DNA from: Macrocystis pyrifera
Lineage: Eukaryota; Sar; Phaeophyceae; Laminariales; Laminariaceae
Direction: 5' to 3'
Assembly (NCBI GenBank): GCA_031763025.1
Contig: JASSKH010000007.1
Location: forward strand, 2,341,276 to 2,405,275
Length of the DNA: 64,000 nt
In this document: in pieces, positions 23,223 through 34,083 of the stretch
Numbering within the stretch: the first letter of the stretch is position 1
How the letters are laid out: every line of letters begins with the position of its first letter
Position numbers and translations under genes: made by a program
Notes under the pieces: generated by a model
What the model was told of the DNA's origin: nothing
Database searches by the model: none
What the model saw: only the letters and a program-made list of their open reading frames with translations

Positions 23223-23503
23223 TGTTGATTGATCTCTAAAGGTATAGGCGCAGCTGGCACGGGAACGCGTGGTTGACTGCAGACAGTAACAACACGGAAC
23301 TCCTCTTATATTATATCCGAGCTGTCGAGTGGCAGCACATGCATCGTATGCAGCTTATTTTCCAACAGGTTGCGGGAATAATCCTCCCGTTTATCCCCCC
23401 GAATATCCGACTAAATATCCCTCTCCCTTAATCCCATATCAATATATGGAACTCCCTAATGTTAGATGTAACGTCTCCGTCGTGTTTCTGAGCACAATCA
23501 ATA
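23223..23503 (-). repeat. 3' LTR of the minus-strand copia element
   Basis: 281 bp. A purine-rich tract read on the minus strand (GAGCAGGGGGGA, plus positions 23504-23515) abuts it and is the likely PPT. Confidence 0.9.
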
Positions 23504-23515
23504 TCCCCCCTGCTC

Positions 23516-24155
23516 ATTATACACGACCATACTTCAATATCCCCCCAGCTCTGTACACTACAATTTACGACTCTGCTGGGTGGAAACATCTCAATATTAT
23601 GACCAACTCATATGAAATTCAGAAACATAATTTTTCAAGAACCAAAAATCAAACTCTCAATTTCCAAAATACTATCCAAACCCTCCAACTCAGAAAACAT
23701 TTACTATGGACCGCACACGCCCTCAGGCGCTTCATAGTCTCTCTTCGGCCTTCCAAAACCTCTCCTTCTATTTCATGAGGAATTAATTCAAATCATAGAA
23801 AATACCACAGTAGTCATACTCATCAAAATATAAATTAAGCCAAGAAATTAAATGCCAGAGATCGCAAGGAACCCCGTTCCCCCGGACAAGAGTCTCCCCT
23901 TGTCCCCTACTCCCGCCATAGATACACAGATCGCAACGGAAATGCGAGATAGCATACATTCCTTCACTTGAATTTCATTTGACGTTGAAACTACTCCAAA
24001 ACACCAAATACTCTCGAAATCCATCACCAGGAACAAAATGGTATCATCCTCGGAATTAGCCAGGGAAAAACGGCTGCATCTTCGGATTTTTACGTAGTTT
24101 AGACAAATCCTTCACATTAAAATAACATAAAACCTTCTACCTCGGAAAAACCGCG
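23516..24155. other. 3' non-coding part of the copia element
   Basis: AT-rich sequence between the end of the RNase H coding region and the 3' LTR. It repeats the word CAATATCCCCCC twice near 23500-23550. No gene recognised. Confidence 0.6.
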
Positions 24156-24704
24156 TCAAATATTCATCAGAAAATCTCGGTGGTAACGAAACACCGTGTT
24201 GTTGAGCGGCTTTGTCAAGAAGTCTGCATGCTGTTCCTCCGACTCTACATGGGTAATAACAAACTCCCCCTTAAAAATAAGCTCGCGCAAAAAGTGGTGT
24301 CGTACGTCGATGTGCTTCGAATTCGACGTGCACACTGGATTTTGTGCCAGGTGCCTTGCCCCCTCGTTATCCTCGAAAACCGTAATACATCTCTCCCAGA
24401 ACCCCAGAAAACTAAAACTCCATACATAGCGCATGAACATTGCCTCCTTGACAGTGTCTGCCAGTGCTACATATTCGGCCTCAGTGGTTGAGAGTGTGAC
24501 GCATTTCTGCGTCCTAGAAAACCAGCACACACACGCCCCAGCACACATGATAGCCCCACCGAAAACTGACCTCCTGTCAGTGGTTTTGTTGACGTAGTCT
24601 GCATCCGCAAACGCTACCAGGTCAAGCCCGCTACCCTTCTGGAACGTAATGCCGAAATCACTCGTAGAAAATACATACTCTAAAATACCGACTGATGTCC
24701 TCCA
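24156..24704 (-). pseudogene. Copia RNase H domain, 3' part of pol
   Basis: The minus-strand frame after the SINE reads the RNase H region: SGLDLVAFADADYV carries the first catalytic Asp, and TLSTTEAEYVALADTVKEA carries the conserved TEAEY with the catalytic Glu. VFEDNEGA has the next Asp, and SKHIDVRHHFLREL is the typical SKHID/R signature. It ends FLMNI then stop at 24156. RNase H removes the RNA template during reverse transcription. It is separated from the RT by the SINE inserted at 24709-25032, so it cannot be translated with the RT. Confidence 0.93.
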
Positions 24705-24708
24705 GTGT

Positions 24709-25032
24709 CCCCGGTGGCTTGGTAGGTGGTCCGCGTGCCTATCAAGATCAATTTCGTGGGTTCAAGTCTCACCCAGTGCATCCTCGTAGGGGCTTTTTCT
24801 TGCGTAAAAGAGATTGATTAGCGGAAAGCACGAGAGCGTGAGTTAGCTACATTCGATGAAAATCGGCGAGCAGTGGGAATGCTGAACCCTATGCGCGATA
24901 AAAAATATAGGCACGTATCGGGGGGGAGAAGGGAAGACACCTGTGACCACGGCTTGTCCAGAAGGTCGTCGAGGGTAAAACCTCTTACGAATTAGGCTGG
25001 AAAGTGATGAGTAAAAAAATCAAACTAAAAAA
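24709..25032 (+). mobile_element. tRNA-derived SINE, copy 2, inserted in the copia pol gene
   Basis: Plus-strand copy of the SINE at 7873-8201. The head has the A-box-like TGGCTTGGTAGGTGG and the T-arm GTGGGTTCAAGTCTCAC, which folds a 5-bp stem with a 7-nt loop and contains the pol III B box. The body ends in an A-rich tail (GAGTAAAAAAATCAAACTAAAAAA). The target duplication is GTGT (24705-24708 and 25033-25036). Removing it restores the copia frame across RPREVH and WRTSVG, so the boundaries are precise. Confidence 0.93.
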
Positions 25033-25036
25033 GTGT

Positions 25037-25930
25037 ACTTCCCTTGGCCTATTTGTGTACCTCGCTATCGCCCTCACCGCGTTCACAATGTCCGGTCGTG
25101 TTTGGTTCGCAAGCCACATCAAGCACCACACCAACTTGCGGAAAGGCCAATCACCCACGGGTTCATTCTCATCAAACTCGTCGAGCTTCACACCAGTCGA
25201 AAGTGGGTTATTCCTACCAGAACTAACACCAAACCTCGCCGCGGTATTTTCAGCGATTGCCTGCTGCGAAATCGTTAGAGTACCAGCATCCCAATCCCTC
25301 GAAAAACAACAACCAGCGTACCACCGCAACTCGCCCAGATTGTTGATCGGAACAAGGTTGTTCAGGTCTTCACAGAACTGATCGCATCTAGCCTTGAGTC
25401 CTACAGCAAACATATCATCCACATGAACTACCGTTACAATAGAGACGGAGCCCGACTCGACCAATCTCATGACACACGCATCAGCGGGACTCTGCTCAAA
25501 TCCTAGACTCTTCATGTGAGTAAAAAGGTGGTTATGCCACGACCTCGACGCTTGCTTCAAGCCGTAGAGACTGCGATTCAACCTGGCTACCTTACCAGAC
25601 ATTTCACCGCAGCCGGGGGGGTAGTCGCATGAATACATCCTCATCCAAACTCGACTGCACGAACGCCTGCTCAGAATAAAAATGACACAAATCCAAATCC
25701 AACTCGCACGCAACAGCACCCAACAAACACAAACAAGACGCTGCAGGCGTCGGAGCAAAATCTCAAAGAAATCAATACCCTCACGCTCCTTGAAACCTCG
25801 TGCCACCAGCCTTGCTTTCGCCCGCACCACATCACCATGCTCGTTGGACTTCCAGGCGAACACCCACTTCGCCGAGATGACGTTGAGCCCCTCTGGTTGC
25901 TACGTCGCTCCAAACGTTCCCGCGTCCGCC
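25037..25930 (-). pseudogene. Copia reverse transcriptase domain
   Basis: Minus-strand frames show the copia RT blocks in order: ISAKWVFAWKSNEHGDVVRA, KARLVARGFKEREGIDF, then after a frameshift near 25760 GEMSGKVARLNRSLYGLKQA, the catalytic VVHVDDMFAVG (YVDD-type box with two Asp), NNLGELRWYAGC, and the PDIVNAVRAIARY block. RT copies element RNA into DNA. Defects: a stop before QPEGLNV near 25900, a frameshift after GIDFFEI, and a SINE after RPREVH. It cannot make active enzyme. Confidence 0.93.
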
Positions 25931-26600
25931 AGCCCATGGTATTCCTTGTCCATCGCCTGTCTCCAGATGACCGAATACTCGTCCGCACACGCTTCAGCAT
26001 ACGAGTTCGGCGTCGAAAGCTCGCTCGCCGGGCGTGTGGGAAGGGAAGGGTTCTCGCGCGGTGGGGCTTGATGGAACAGTACATGGCCTATATCTTCCCG
26101 CGCTGCCATCAACGACAGCAGCCCATGCTCCATAGCCTCGTGGTTCCGCGCAGTCTCCCCTCTTGTCCGCCCCCTCAACACATCTCCATCTTCCGGGTGT
26201 AGCCCAGCTTCCCCCCTGGCCCGACCACCCTGCACACCGCCACCACCCTCCTGGTGTCGTGCGGTCTCCCCCCTAGTCCGCCCTCTCTGCACAGCGCCAT
26301 CGCTCTCCTGGTGTCGTACAGTCTCCCCCCTTGTCCGCCCCCTTAGCACATCACCATCCTCCGGGTCCGGGATACAAGAACCCAGTGCCCGGGCAGCACG
26401 TTGCGAAATCTGTGGCTACGGTGACTGCTGCGGCGGCGACGGCGATGATAACGGCGGCGACGGCGGCGGCGGTGACGGTGGCTGTAGCGGCGGCGGTGAC
26501 GATGACGGCGGCAGCGACGGCGGCGGTAGCGGCGGTGATGACGGCGGTTGCGGTGGCAGCAGTTGAGATGGGAACAGTGGCTCGGGCCATACGTCGGGGC
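25931..26600 (-). pseudogene. Integrase-RT linker of the copia element, Pro-rich and with repeats
   Basis: Minus-strand translation gives a Pro/Ser-rich stretch (26416-26640, encoded by GGC/GAC triplets) followed by three to four repeats of a 22-26 residue unit containing RGRTRGETARHQE. It then joins the RT N-terminus (SYAEACADEYSVIWRQAMDK). Copia polyproteins normally have a variable linker here. The opposite strand encodes long Ala/Thr runs that are only shadows. Confidence 0.8.
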
Positions 26601-27439
26601 CCCTCAGAGGCTCCGGCGCACCCGGCGGCGGTGGCGACGGCGACGGCGGCGGCGGTGAGCTCTCCTCCTCCGAAGGCAGTAACCGCACAAACGGTTTCCT
26701 CGGGTGTTCCCAAGTGACGTCACGGGAGAACAACCTCCGGCCAGACACCTGCGGGGTGTTGCTGCAGTCAGCTGCGTGGTGGTTGCCGCTGTTGAGGTAA
26801 AAGCAAGCCTCCGCCTTCGGCTCGGTCTTCAGGGCCCTCGTGACGTGGTGGAAGCCCGGCTTCAGAAACGGGAGCAACCGCGCAAACGGTTGTCTCCCGT
26901 AGAATTTACGGTACGGCGAGTGCATTTCCGGCTTGTCCCTTACCCTCGCCGTCATGTTGATCACATCGCTCGCGTACACGCATGACTCAGCCCAGAGGGG
27001 CTGCGTCGCCGGCATCCTTGCATCGCCGAACAGGCGGGTGGCCTCCAGGCGGGACGCCATTGCAAGCTCCAGCGTCATGGCGATCCGTCGCTCGACCACC
27101 CCGTCATGCTTCGGAGAATCGACGGGCGTGTGCTAGCGGCGGATGCCGTGATGGTTGAGCAACTCCACGAACTCCGCCTTGGCGAACTCGGTGTCGTTGT
27201 CCGAGAGAAGGCACTCCACGATGGACGGCACACCCTTTGCGTTGATGTCGGCCAGAAAACCAGCGAAGACCTTCGGGACGTCGGACCTCCGCTTCAAGAA
27301 ATTCGGCCACCCCAGTAGCGAGTAGTCGTCGACGATCGTCATCAAGTACTGCGCACCGCCAGCAGACGTAGGCTATTGTCCCGACAGATCCACGAAAAGG
27401 CGCTCCAGAGGCCTGGTAGAACTGCACTCGGTCGTCCAC
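26600..27439 (-). pseudogene. Copia integrase core and C-terminal region
   Basis: Minus strand: TIVDDYSLLGWPNFLKRRSD holds the first catalytic Asp of the DDE core, and ECLLSDNDTEFAKAEFVELL the second with the usual N-x-x-E/F context. NHHGIRR precedes the expected third acidic residue, which is reached in another frame (27104-27130). ASRLEATRLFGDARMPATQP and HSPYRKFYGRQP correspond to the region after the core. Integrase inserts the cDNA into the genome. Two frameshifts (about 27345 and 27110) break it. Confidence 0.88.
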
Positions 27440-28520
27440 GGTACCGCCATCCTCCTCCCTTTCGTCTCAGAACGCGCCCAGCACGCGGAACCAACTCCCC
27501 AAAAACCTTAACGCCCATCTGGCGTGCCGTCTCACGGAGAGTGTCAGCATGGGAGTGGGCAAGGGCAACGTGAAGGTCGTTAATATTAATCCTCCTCATT
27601 TTTCCAGGAGCCAAAACAGCGGCAGCAACTGGGGTCTCTACAATCCGCCTGGCGTCTACGTATGAACCCGCGTCCCTACGCACGAAGGACAATTGCCCAT
27701 TCAACGTGTGAGCTCCCTGAGCATCAAGTGTCACAGGGCATTTCAACATTACTGCATGAAGCGAAAATAAGTTGAAGCGAACACCGGGTACGTATGCTAC
27801 GTCCATCAGCCTAACTTGAACGTCACCCTGAGAGCTGTGCATCACAATTGGAATATGGCCGAAGTACTCTATCTTCAGTGACCTCATGTCACCTACCACC
27901 AAACTGCTCTTACCAGGGGGAGGGGTAGTACAGTCTACCATACCAAAAGGGTTACCAGTCACACGAAAGGTTGCTGCCGAATCCGCTACCCACTCTTCTC
28001 TCCCATTAACCCAAAAAAAATCATCAGTCGCCTTGCCTTGGTGCGCAAACTGCGCGGTGAGGAGGTGCGGATCGAACGTAGGCGCAGGGTTGCCGTTGTT
28101 CGCTGGGCCAGGGGAGGAGGAAGTGCTCAAGGAGGGTTGTTGTGGCGGGGAAGCTCCGGCCGAAGTATATCCACCACTGCCGTAGGGCGTCTCGTGCAGC
28201 CAGCCACCTCCGTAGTATATTTGTTGGGCGGGTTGAGGAGAAGCGGCACCCGGGATAGCGACGTTCATTTGCGCGGGAGCTACCTGGCATTCCGCGACGT
28301 GGTGGCCCGGTCTGTCGCACCGGAAGCAGGGCCCCTTGCGCCTCCATGGCGTGTTGTTCGGTGGGGGACCCCAGCCTGCCGGAGTCGCTACGGGCGGCAG
28401 GGGCATCGGAGGCAACGTCCCTGGTGGCTGGTTGGTAGGTACCCAGCCCATGGGAGGGACTACTCCACCCGTACCGAAGGGGTCTGGGCCTGAGTCATCC
28501 CAATGGTACCTGCAGGCCAC
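27342..28520 (-). pseudogene. Copia zinc knuckle, protease and GAG-pre-integrase domain
   Basis: A 392-residue minus-strand frame. Residues 65-78 are a CCHC knuckle (C-x2-C-x4-H-x4-C, CFRCDRPGHHVAEC) that binds RNA in the particle. The aspartic protease active site is DSA at about residue 180 (WVADSAATF, near 27983). Residues 315-330 (LHVALAHSHADTLRE) match the GAG-pre-integrase zinc motif, the expected LGH being LAH. After residue about 340 the frame runs into a shifted, meaningless Arg/Gly-rich tail, so the integrase is out of frame. Confidence 0.9.
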
Positions 28521-28589
28521 GGCATCCCAACGCCATTTGGGGCCGGTTATCCCTCCCGACGAAGCTCTTCCCCGGTTGCCACGTTGCTG

Positions 28590-28659
28590 ATGGGGACGGT
28601 ACTGTTGCTGCTGTTGCTGGGGCTGCTGCTGCTGCTGTTGATGCTGCTGCTACTGCTGG

Positions 28660-28705
<46 letters not shown>

Positions 28706-28800
28706 ACTGCTGGGGCTGCTGCTGCTGATCCTGCTGCTGCTGCTGCTGCTGCTGCTGATACTGTCGCTGGAGCTGCTGCTGCTGCTGCTGCTGCTACCCA
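28590..28800 (-). repeat. CAG/CTG microsatellite (poly-Gln) in copia gag
   Basis: About 200 bp of CTG triplets on the plus strand (CAG on the coding strand) with interspersed TAG, CCC and ATC triplets. In frame with gag it would read poly-Gln, but CAG-to-TAG changes (for example near 28710) and a TAG at 28795 stop the frame. Confidence 0.9.
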
Positions 28801-29620
28801 TTCTTGAACCCCCCGCCTCTCCTGTTCCTCCTTCCCCTTCCTGGGCCCGCACCTCCGCCACCGGCAGGCTGCGCACCTCCGGCGTACAAGGCATGCTGAT
28901 CTACCACTCCCTGCACGCCCAACGCCCTAGAAACCATCTCCTTCTCTACCTTGTCGTTTTCATACGCGTCACGGATGATCTCATCGATCTCGGCACGGGG
29001 GATGGAAGGGCGGGAAAGAATTGACTTGCTTTGAATAGTATACAAAGACGAGAGGTTTGTATCTATGTGACGGTTCACTTCCTCTGCACTCTTACCACAT
29101 CCCAACATCGCCAGCGCATCTGCTGCCTTGTCCACCCTTCCTGGAAACAGCAAGGGGTTCTTGTCCTCAGCCATCCGGATGGTATCAAACTCTCTCCTCA
29201 ATCTATGTGTTGCAGCTATCTTCTTTGGCGTGTAGTAGTCCTCCAACTCTTTCCAAGCACCACTCGGAGACATTGCCTTCTGAATCCTAAATTTTGCCAT
29301 ATCGTATCCTGTCATTGCCTCCATCATCAATCCATATACCAATTGCGCGTCCCTAATCTCCTGGGGGGAATATCTGGAGGCTAGTTCCTCCGGCGACACC
29401 CTCATGTCGCCTACCATAACCGGGTTCGCTGTGCTACTAAGTACATGCAAGCACCCAAGCGATGATAGGTATGCCAAAACTCGCTACGCCACATGCTAAA
29501 GTGGACCTCTACATTATCGAACTTCGGGGGTCTCGACTGGGACAAACTTAGGCGGTAAAAATAAGGTAATGGCATGCCTGATTGGGCCTCCAGCCCAGAT
29601 GTTGGCACAGTCGACATTGC
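28794..29620 (-). pseudogene. Copia gag (capsid region), frameshifted
   Basis: The minus-strand start MSTVPTSGLEAQSGMPLPYF leads to FDNVEVHFSMWRSEFWHTY, the N-terminal capsid signature of copia gag (FDG..F..W). A frameshift near 29470 moves it to the frame MAYLSSLGCLHVL and on through EELASRYSPQEIRDAQLVYG and the retrotran_gag/UBN2-type core AWKELEDYY..LRREFDTIRM. A Gly/Arg-rich tail (GRGRRNRRGGGF) ends at a TAG. Gag forms the virus-like particle of the retrotransposon. Broken, so non-functional. Confidence 0.88.
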
Positions 29621-29894
29621 TTGTTGTCTAGCAGCTCCTTCTCCTCTCGTCCCCCCACCGCCTCGCCCCTCCGTTCCTGCTCCCTGCGCGTCCCTCTCGG
29701 CGCGGACTCTGCGCCTCCATCGTCCTTTCCAGGACCTCTATTTTCTTCCTCATCTCTTGACTAATCTTCTCACTCTCCCGGCTGGCTTCTTGACTGGGCA
29801 CATCCTCGAAACTAGGCATGCCGAAGCAGGTTCCCACCCCTCTAGGTTGGCCTTGGCTACGCTTGCCAACAGAAGATCACCGGACACACTAGTG

Positions 29895-30172
29895 TGTTGA
29901 TTGATCTCTAAAGGTATAGGCGCAGCTGGCACGGGAACGCGTGGTTGACTCCAGACAGTAACACGGAACTCCTCTTATATTATATCCGAGCTGTCGAGTG
30001 ACAGCACATTCATCGTATGCAGGCTATTATCCAACAGGTTGCGGGAATAAACCTCCCGTTTATCCCCCCGAATATCCGACTAAATATCCCTCTCCTATAA
30101 TCCCATATCAATATATGGAACTCCCTAATGTTAGGTGTAACGTCTCCGTCGTGTTTCTGAGCACAATCAATA
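29895..30172 (-). repeat. 5' LTR of the minus-strand copia element
   Basis: 278 bp, direct copy of 23223-23503. Just inside it, on the coding strand, lies CACTAGTGTGTCCGG; the same CACTAGTGT follows the 5' LTR of the other copia element at 52225, suggesting a shared priming or packaging signal. Confidence 0.9.
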
Positions 30173-30177
30173 TATCA

Positions 30178-31040
30178 TATATCACTTTTTTGCAAATATA
30201 GAACTATTTATAGATATCTCGCTCTCTGAGCGTGCTCGGTTGGTACACCCCTGGCCTCTCAGAGTTCCCACTTGGGAATCGCCTCCTTTTATTATCATTT
30301 GCGGATGTTTCCAGCGGTTCTTTGCTTTCTCCAAATCTCTTGGCATTTTCCGTCCCTTTTCCCTTTTTCCTATTTTACTTCGTATGCGTGCGTGTACTCA
30401 GAGCAAATCACCGCGGGCGAGCGCGGCACCGTCGCGGGTGTCCCCGGATGGTGGCGGGTAAAAGGGGGGTTGCAAGGAGCGCGGTCGCAGTTTTCGTGGC
30501 TAGGCGTCGCGTGTGCCTCGAGAGACGAAGGAAGCATGAATGGGCTCTGTCTGGCCTCCTGGTGTGGTTCCGTTTTACTATGTACGAGTTTTTAGGGGCG
30601 TTTTGATATATGCAGCATACAATTGATGCGGTGCTTATTTTTGCGACGAAATAAAAAATCACAGAGCGAGCAAGGCAGTCTGAGCACCAGTTAGTCGAGC
30701 TGGCGAACGAGGGCCACGGTGAGCACCGGGTTTCACGCGAGGCGGGCGACCCTCCTCACTGTGGCAGAGACGGGGGAAAACTTTACCCGGGTTGAATCGG
30801 TTGCGAGATGGTCGCGAGGCGGGCGGGCGGCGTACGAGGCTGAGAGAGAAGCTCTGCTGTTCATTGTTTTATCTTCCTTCTGTTTGACTAGTGTAAGGTG
30901 TCCCAATCAGGCAGGGAATTAGTACACGAGAGGGAACGGGGATTTGTTTTTCTTTCCGAAATTTCTGTTTTATTTTCATTTTCATTGTTTTGCGGTGCTG
31001 ATGCTGTGCCGTGCTGAGCATTCTCTTTCGTACATAAGAC
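30178..31040 (+). repeat. R1 copy c (forward, 3'-truncated)
   Basis: R1 from its TATAGAACTAY start through GAGCGTGCTCGGTTGG, GGGAAGCATGAATGGGCTC and GTGAGCACCGGG to TTTCGTACATAA, where the next copy begins. Inverted relative to copy b, so the copia element sits near the centre of an R1 palindrome. Confidence 0.85.
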
Positions 31041-32456
31041 ATAGAACTACTTACTTAGAGCTCGATCTCTGAGCGTGCTCGGTTGGTACACCCCTGGCTT
31101 CTCAGAGCTCCCACTTGGAAATCGCCTCCTTTTATTACTTGCCGGACCTTTCCAGGGGGTCTTTGTTTTCTCCATTTGCTTTGCACTCAGTCCTTCTTTC
31201 CTTTTTTCTTCTTTCGTTTCGTTAGCGTGCGTGTACTCCGAGCACGGTTCCGCGGGCGCGCGCGGCACCGTCGCGGATTTCAGCGGGTGCTGGCGGGTAG
31301 AGGGGGGGTTGCAAGGAGCGCGGTCGCCGTTTTCGTGGCTAAGCGCCGCGTGTGCCTCGAGACACGAGGGAAGCATGAATGGGCTCTGTCTGGCGTCCTG
31401 GTGTGGTTCCGGTTATTCTGTGTACGAGTACATAAGGATCGTTTGATGCGCAAAATAAAATTTAAGTGGTGATTCTTTTTGCGACGAAATTAAAAATAAC
31501 AGTGAGAGTGGGGCAGTCAGAGCACCAACATTGCGAGCTGGCGAACGAGGTCCGCGGTGAGGACCGGGCTTAACGCCAAGCGGGCGACGGGGCTTACTGT
31601 GGAAGAGAGGGAGGAAAACTTTACGCGAACTGAATCGGTGGCGAGATGGTCGCGAGAGGGGCGGGCAGCGTACGAGGCTGAGAGAGAAGCTCTGCTGTTT
31701 GATTTTCTTCTTTTTTTTCTTCTTGACCGGTGTAAGGTGTTCAAATCAGGCAGGAAATTACTACACGAGAGGAGACGGGGATTTATTGTTTCTTCTTTCT
31801 GAAATTTTTGGTTTCTTTCCATTGTTTTTGGGGTGCTGCTGTGGCGTACTGTGTGCTTTATCTTTCGTACGTACGAGTACAGACATAGAGCATAATATAT
31901 ATCGAAAGAAGAAAATAAGTACCTTACCTAGGGTGTACGTACGTACGACATGTGAGCGAGCGTAACCGCCCGCGACGAGAAGCGTGTGTGGCGTCCGAGC
32001 TGTTTTGTCCTGAAGCATGGCGGCGGGACTCTTGGCACTATCAAGTTGCCAGTTTGCAACTACGATCAATCATGAGAAAAATTATATTCAATCATGGACC
32101 TCTGTCCGCTTCGCATAATTTGATGTATTTTTCCTTCCTGAGCGAAGCGCCTTGTACAGCATACCAAAAGAATAAAATATGTCCCCCACCTGGGGTATGT
32201 ACGTACGTATGACATGTGAGCGAGCGTAGCGGGCGGAACCGCAGGCGACGCGAAGCGTATGTGGTGTCCGAGCCGTTTCGTCCTGGAGCATGGCGGGGGG
32301 ACTCTTGGCATTATCAAGTCGCCAGGTTGCGACTACAATCATTAAAAATATTTATTCAATCATGGACCTCTGTCCGCTTCGCATAATTTGATGTACTTTT
32401 CCTTCCTGAGCGAGCGTAGCGGGCGGCGTAGGACGCCCGCGGAGCAAAACGCCTTG
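31041..32456 (+). repeat. R1 copy d (forward, complete, with internal tandem duplication)
   Basis: Longest R1 copy. It runs from TAGAACTACTTA to GCCTTG and contains TATA-like and A-rich words plus a stretch from GAGCGTGCTCGG to CGTACATACG. Its last third is duplicated in tandem (about 31925-32170 and 32180-32440, each with GACATGTGAGCGAGCGTA, GAAGCATGGCGG or GGAGCATGGCGG, and CATGGACCTCTGTCCGC). No conserved ORF across copies. Confidence 0.87.
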
Positions 32457-32503
32457 TATCATATATCATATCAGAGCGGTCTCATAAGTGATACCGACCT
32501 CTA
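32457..32503 (+). repeat. 3' end of a MITE interrupted by the R1 composite
   Basis: TATCATATATCATATCAGAG, then GTGATACCGACCTCTA, matching the right end of the MITE at 58040-58090. Its interior counterpart lies at 9748-9962 on the other side of the composite. Confidence 0.7.
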
Positions 32504-32506
32504 GTA

Positions 32507-33060
32507 TCGAGGCACGAGAAAATACGAGTTTTTCACGTGTGGAAGAAGTTTGGGCAACCAATCAAATCAACGCGGGTTTACTGTACGTACAATTGGATAA
32601 CCTCGAGACACACCTTGCCTAGTTCGCAGTTGCTGACTAGCGAGCTAAGCACGTTGTCAAGGAGAGTCAGAGCTACAAGTGTGATACAGATTAGCTTGAA
32701 TTGAAGAGGGCTCTGTGTTGAGCGTTCGATCTGATCTGTTTGAATGCTGAGCAAGCAGGGGTTTTCGCCAGCCAGACATTTTTTCAAACATATATTTTCT
32801 TGATCGAGAGTAGACTTGTCTTCGAGAGAATCGTACGTGGTGTCTGGCGAGCACGTGGACGAGAGCAGCTAGCTGTAAGTGTGGACGGAAAGCTTTGGGG
32901 ACCATGTCAGAGGGCATGGCAAGCGTGGCCGGACAAGCCAACACAAGAGAGAATCGCCAAGATCGGTACCTTTGGTACGTCGTAGCACAGTGAGACGTTA
33001 CCGGGGATGTGTAGCACAGTGTGACGTTGTCTGGGATGTTGCACCCCCGATGGTATTGCT
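32507..33060. other. No feature recognised
   Basis: Short ORFs on both strands with no family resemblance. Confidence 0.4.
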
Positions 33061-34083
33061 GGACCGTTTCTCTTTGCACTTTCAGTCCTTTTTTCCACTT
33101 TTCTTCTTTCGTTTCGTTTGCGTGCGTGTGCTCCGAGCAACAGTTCTTCCGCTGGCAAGCGCGGCACCGTCGCGGGTGTCAGCGGGTGCTGGTGGGTAGA
33201 GGGGGGTTGTAAAGAGCGCGGTCGCCGTTTTCGTGCCTGGGCGTCGCTTGTGCCTCGAGACACGAGGGAAGCATGAATGGGCTCTCTCTGGGCTCCGGGT
33301 GTGGTTCCGGTTATACTACGTGCGATTATATAAGGGTCGTTTTGATGCGCAAAATAAAATCAATCGGTTCTTATTTTTGCGACCAATGTGAAATTCACCG
33401 AGAGAAATACGCAGTCTGGGCACCAGCATCGTAGAGCTGGCGAACGAGGTCCACGGTGAGCACCGGGCCTCACGCGAAGCGGGTGACGGGGTTCACTGTG
33501 GAAGATACGGAGGAGAGCTTTACCCGGACTGAATCGATGGCGACATGGTCGCGAGAGGGGCGGGCGGCGTACGAGGCTGAGAGAGAAGCTTTGCTGTTTG
33601 ATGTTTTTCTTTTTTCTTCTAGACTGGTGTAAGGGGTTCCAATCAGGCAGGAATTTACTACACGAGAGGAGACGGGCATGCTTTGTTTCTTTCTGAAGTT
33701 TTCGGTTTCATTTTCATTGTCTTTGGGGTGCTGCTGTGCCGCGCTGTGCTTTATCTTTCGTACATGAGAGTAACGACATGGGGCATATCAAAAGAAGAAA
33801 ATAAGTACCCTACCTGGGGTATGTACGTACGTACCACATGTGAGCGAGCGTAGCAGAAAACCGCCCGCGACGTGAAGCGTATGTGACGTCCGAGCTGTTT
33901 TCTCCTGAAGCATGGCGGCGGGACTCTTGGGACTATCAAGTCGCCAGTTTGCAACTACATTCAATCATGAAAAAAAACTACTATATTCAATCAAGGACCT
34001 CTGTCCGCTTCGCATAATTTGATGCACTTTTCCTTTCTGAGCGAGCGTAGCGGGCGGCATAGGCCACCTGCGAAGCGAAGCGC
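33061..34083 (+). repeat. R1 copy e (forward, 5'-truncated)
   Basis: Starts inside R1 (CCGTTTCTCTTTGCACTTTC) and runs to the R1 end (GCGAAGCGAAGCG), where copy f begins in tandem. Confidence 0.85.

Larger units (their letters stand above)
23223..30172 (-). mobile_element. Ty1/copia LTR retrotransposon (decayed), minus strand
   Basis: LTRs at 23223-23503 and 29895-30172 begin TGTTGATTG and end CAATCAATA, with a perfect 5-bp target duplication TATCA (23218-23222 and 30173-30177). Minus-strand coding order is gag, CCHC knuckle, protease, GAG-pre-integrase domain, integrase, linker, RT, RNase H; integrase before RT defines the copia superfamily. LTRs differ by about nine substitutions and one 3-bp indel. 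Frameshifts, stops and a SINE insertion show it is dead. It sits between inverted and direct R1 copies. Confidence 0.95.
9972..32456. mobile_element. Composite element with inverted R1 arms (MULE/foldback-like), hosting nested elements
   Basis: The left boundary reads CAAGGCG (9972) and the right boundary CGCCTTG (32456), each followed inward by the GC-rich GCGGGCGGC..GCCGCCCGC sequence of R1. The outside flanks are identical 9-mers, TATCATATA (9963-9971 and 32457-32465). Long TIRs with a 9-bp duplication are typical of Mutator-like and foldback elements. The flank is AT-rich simple sequence, so the duplication could be partly fortuitous. No MULE transposase is seen. The arms contain or border three younger LTR elements. 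Confidence 0.55.

Noticed and set aside
26331-26717. Plus-strand ORF encoding long Ala/Thr/Val runs
   Set aside because: It is the shadow of GGC/GAC triplets coding a Pro-rich linker of the minus-strand copia element.
28590-28800. In-frame TAG codons within a poly-CAG tract, suggesting TAG might encode Gln
   Set aside because: The element is a pseudogene with other stops and frameshifts. In the other copia element the nonsense codon replaces Glu, and the transporter ends at a normal TGA. Single CAG-to-TAG mutations are a simpler explanation.
31075-31472. Recurrent 120-130-residue ORFs in several R1 copies
   Set aside because: Frames and stops differ between copies, the peptides are Arg/Ser/Phe-rich and no domain is seen; they reflect shared DNA, not conserved protein.
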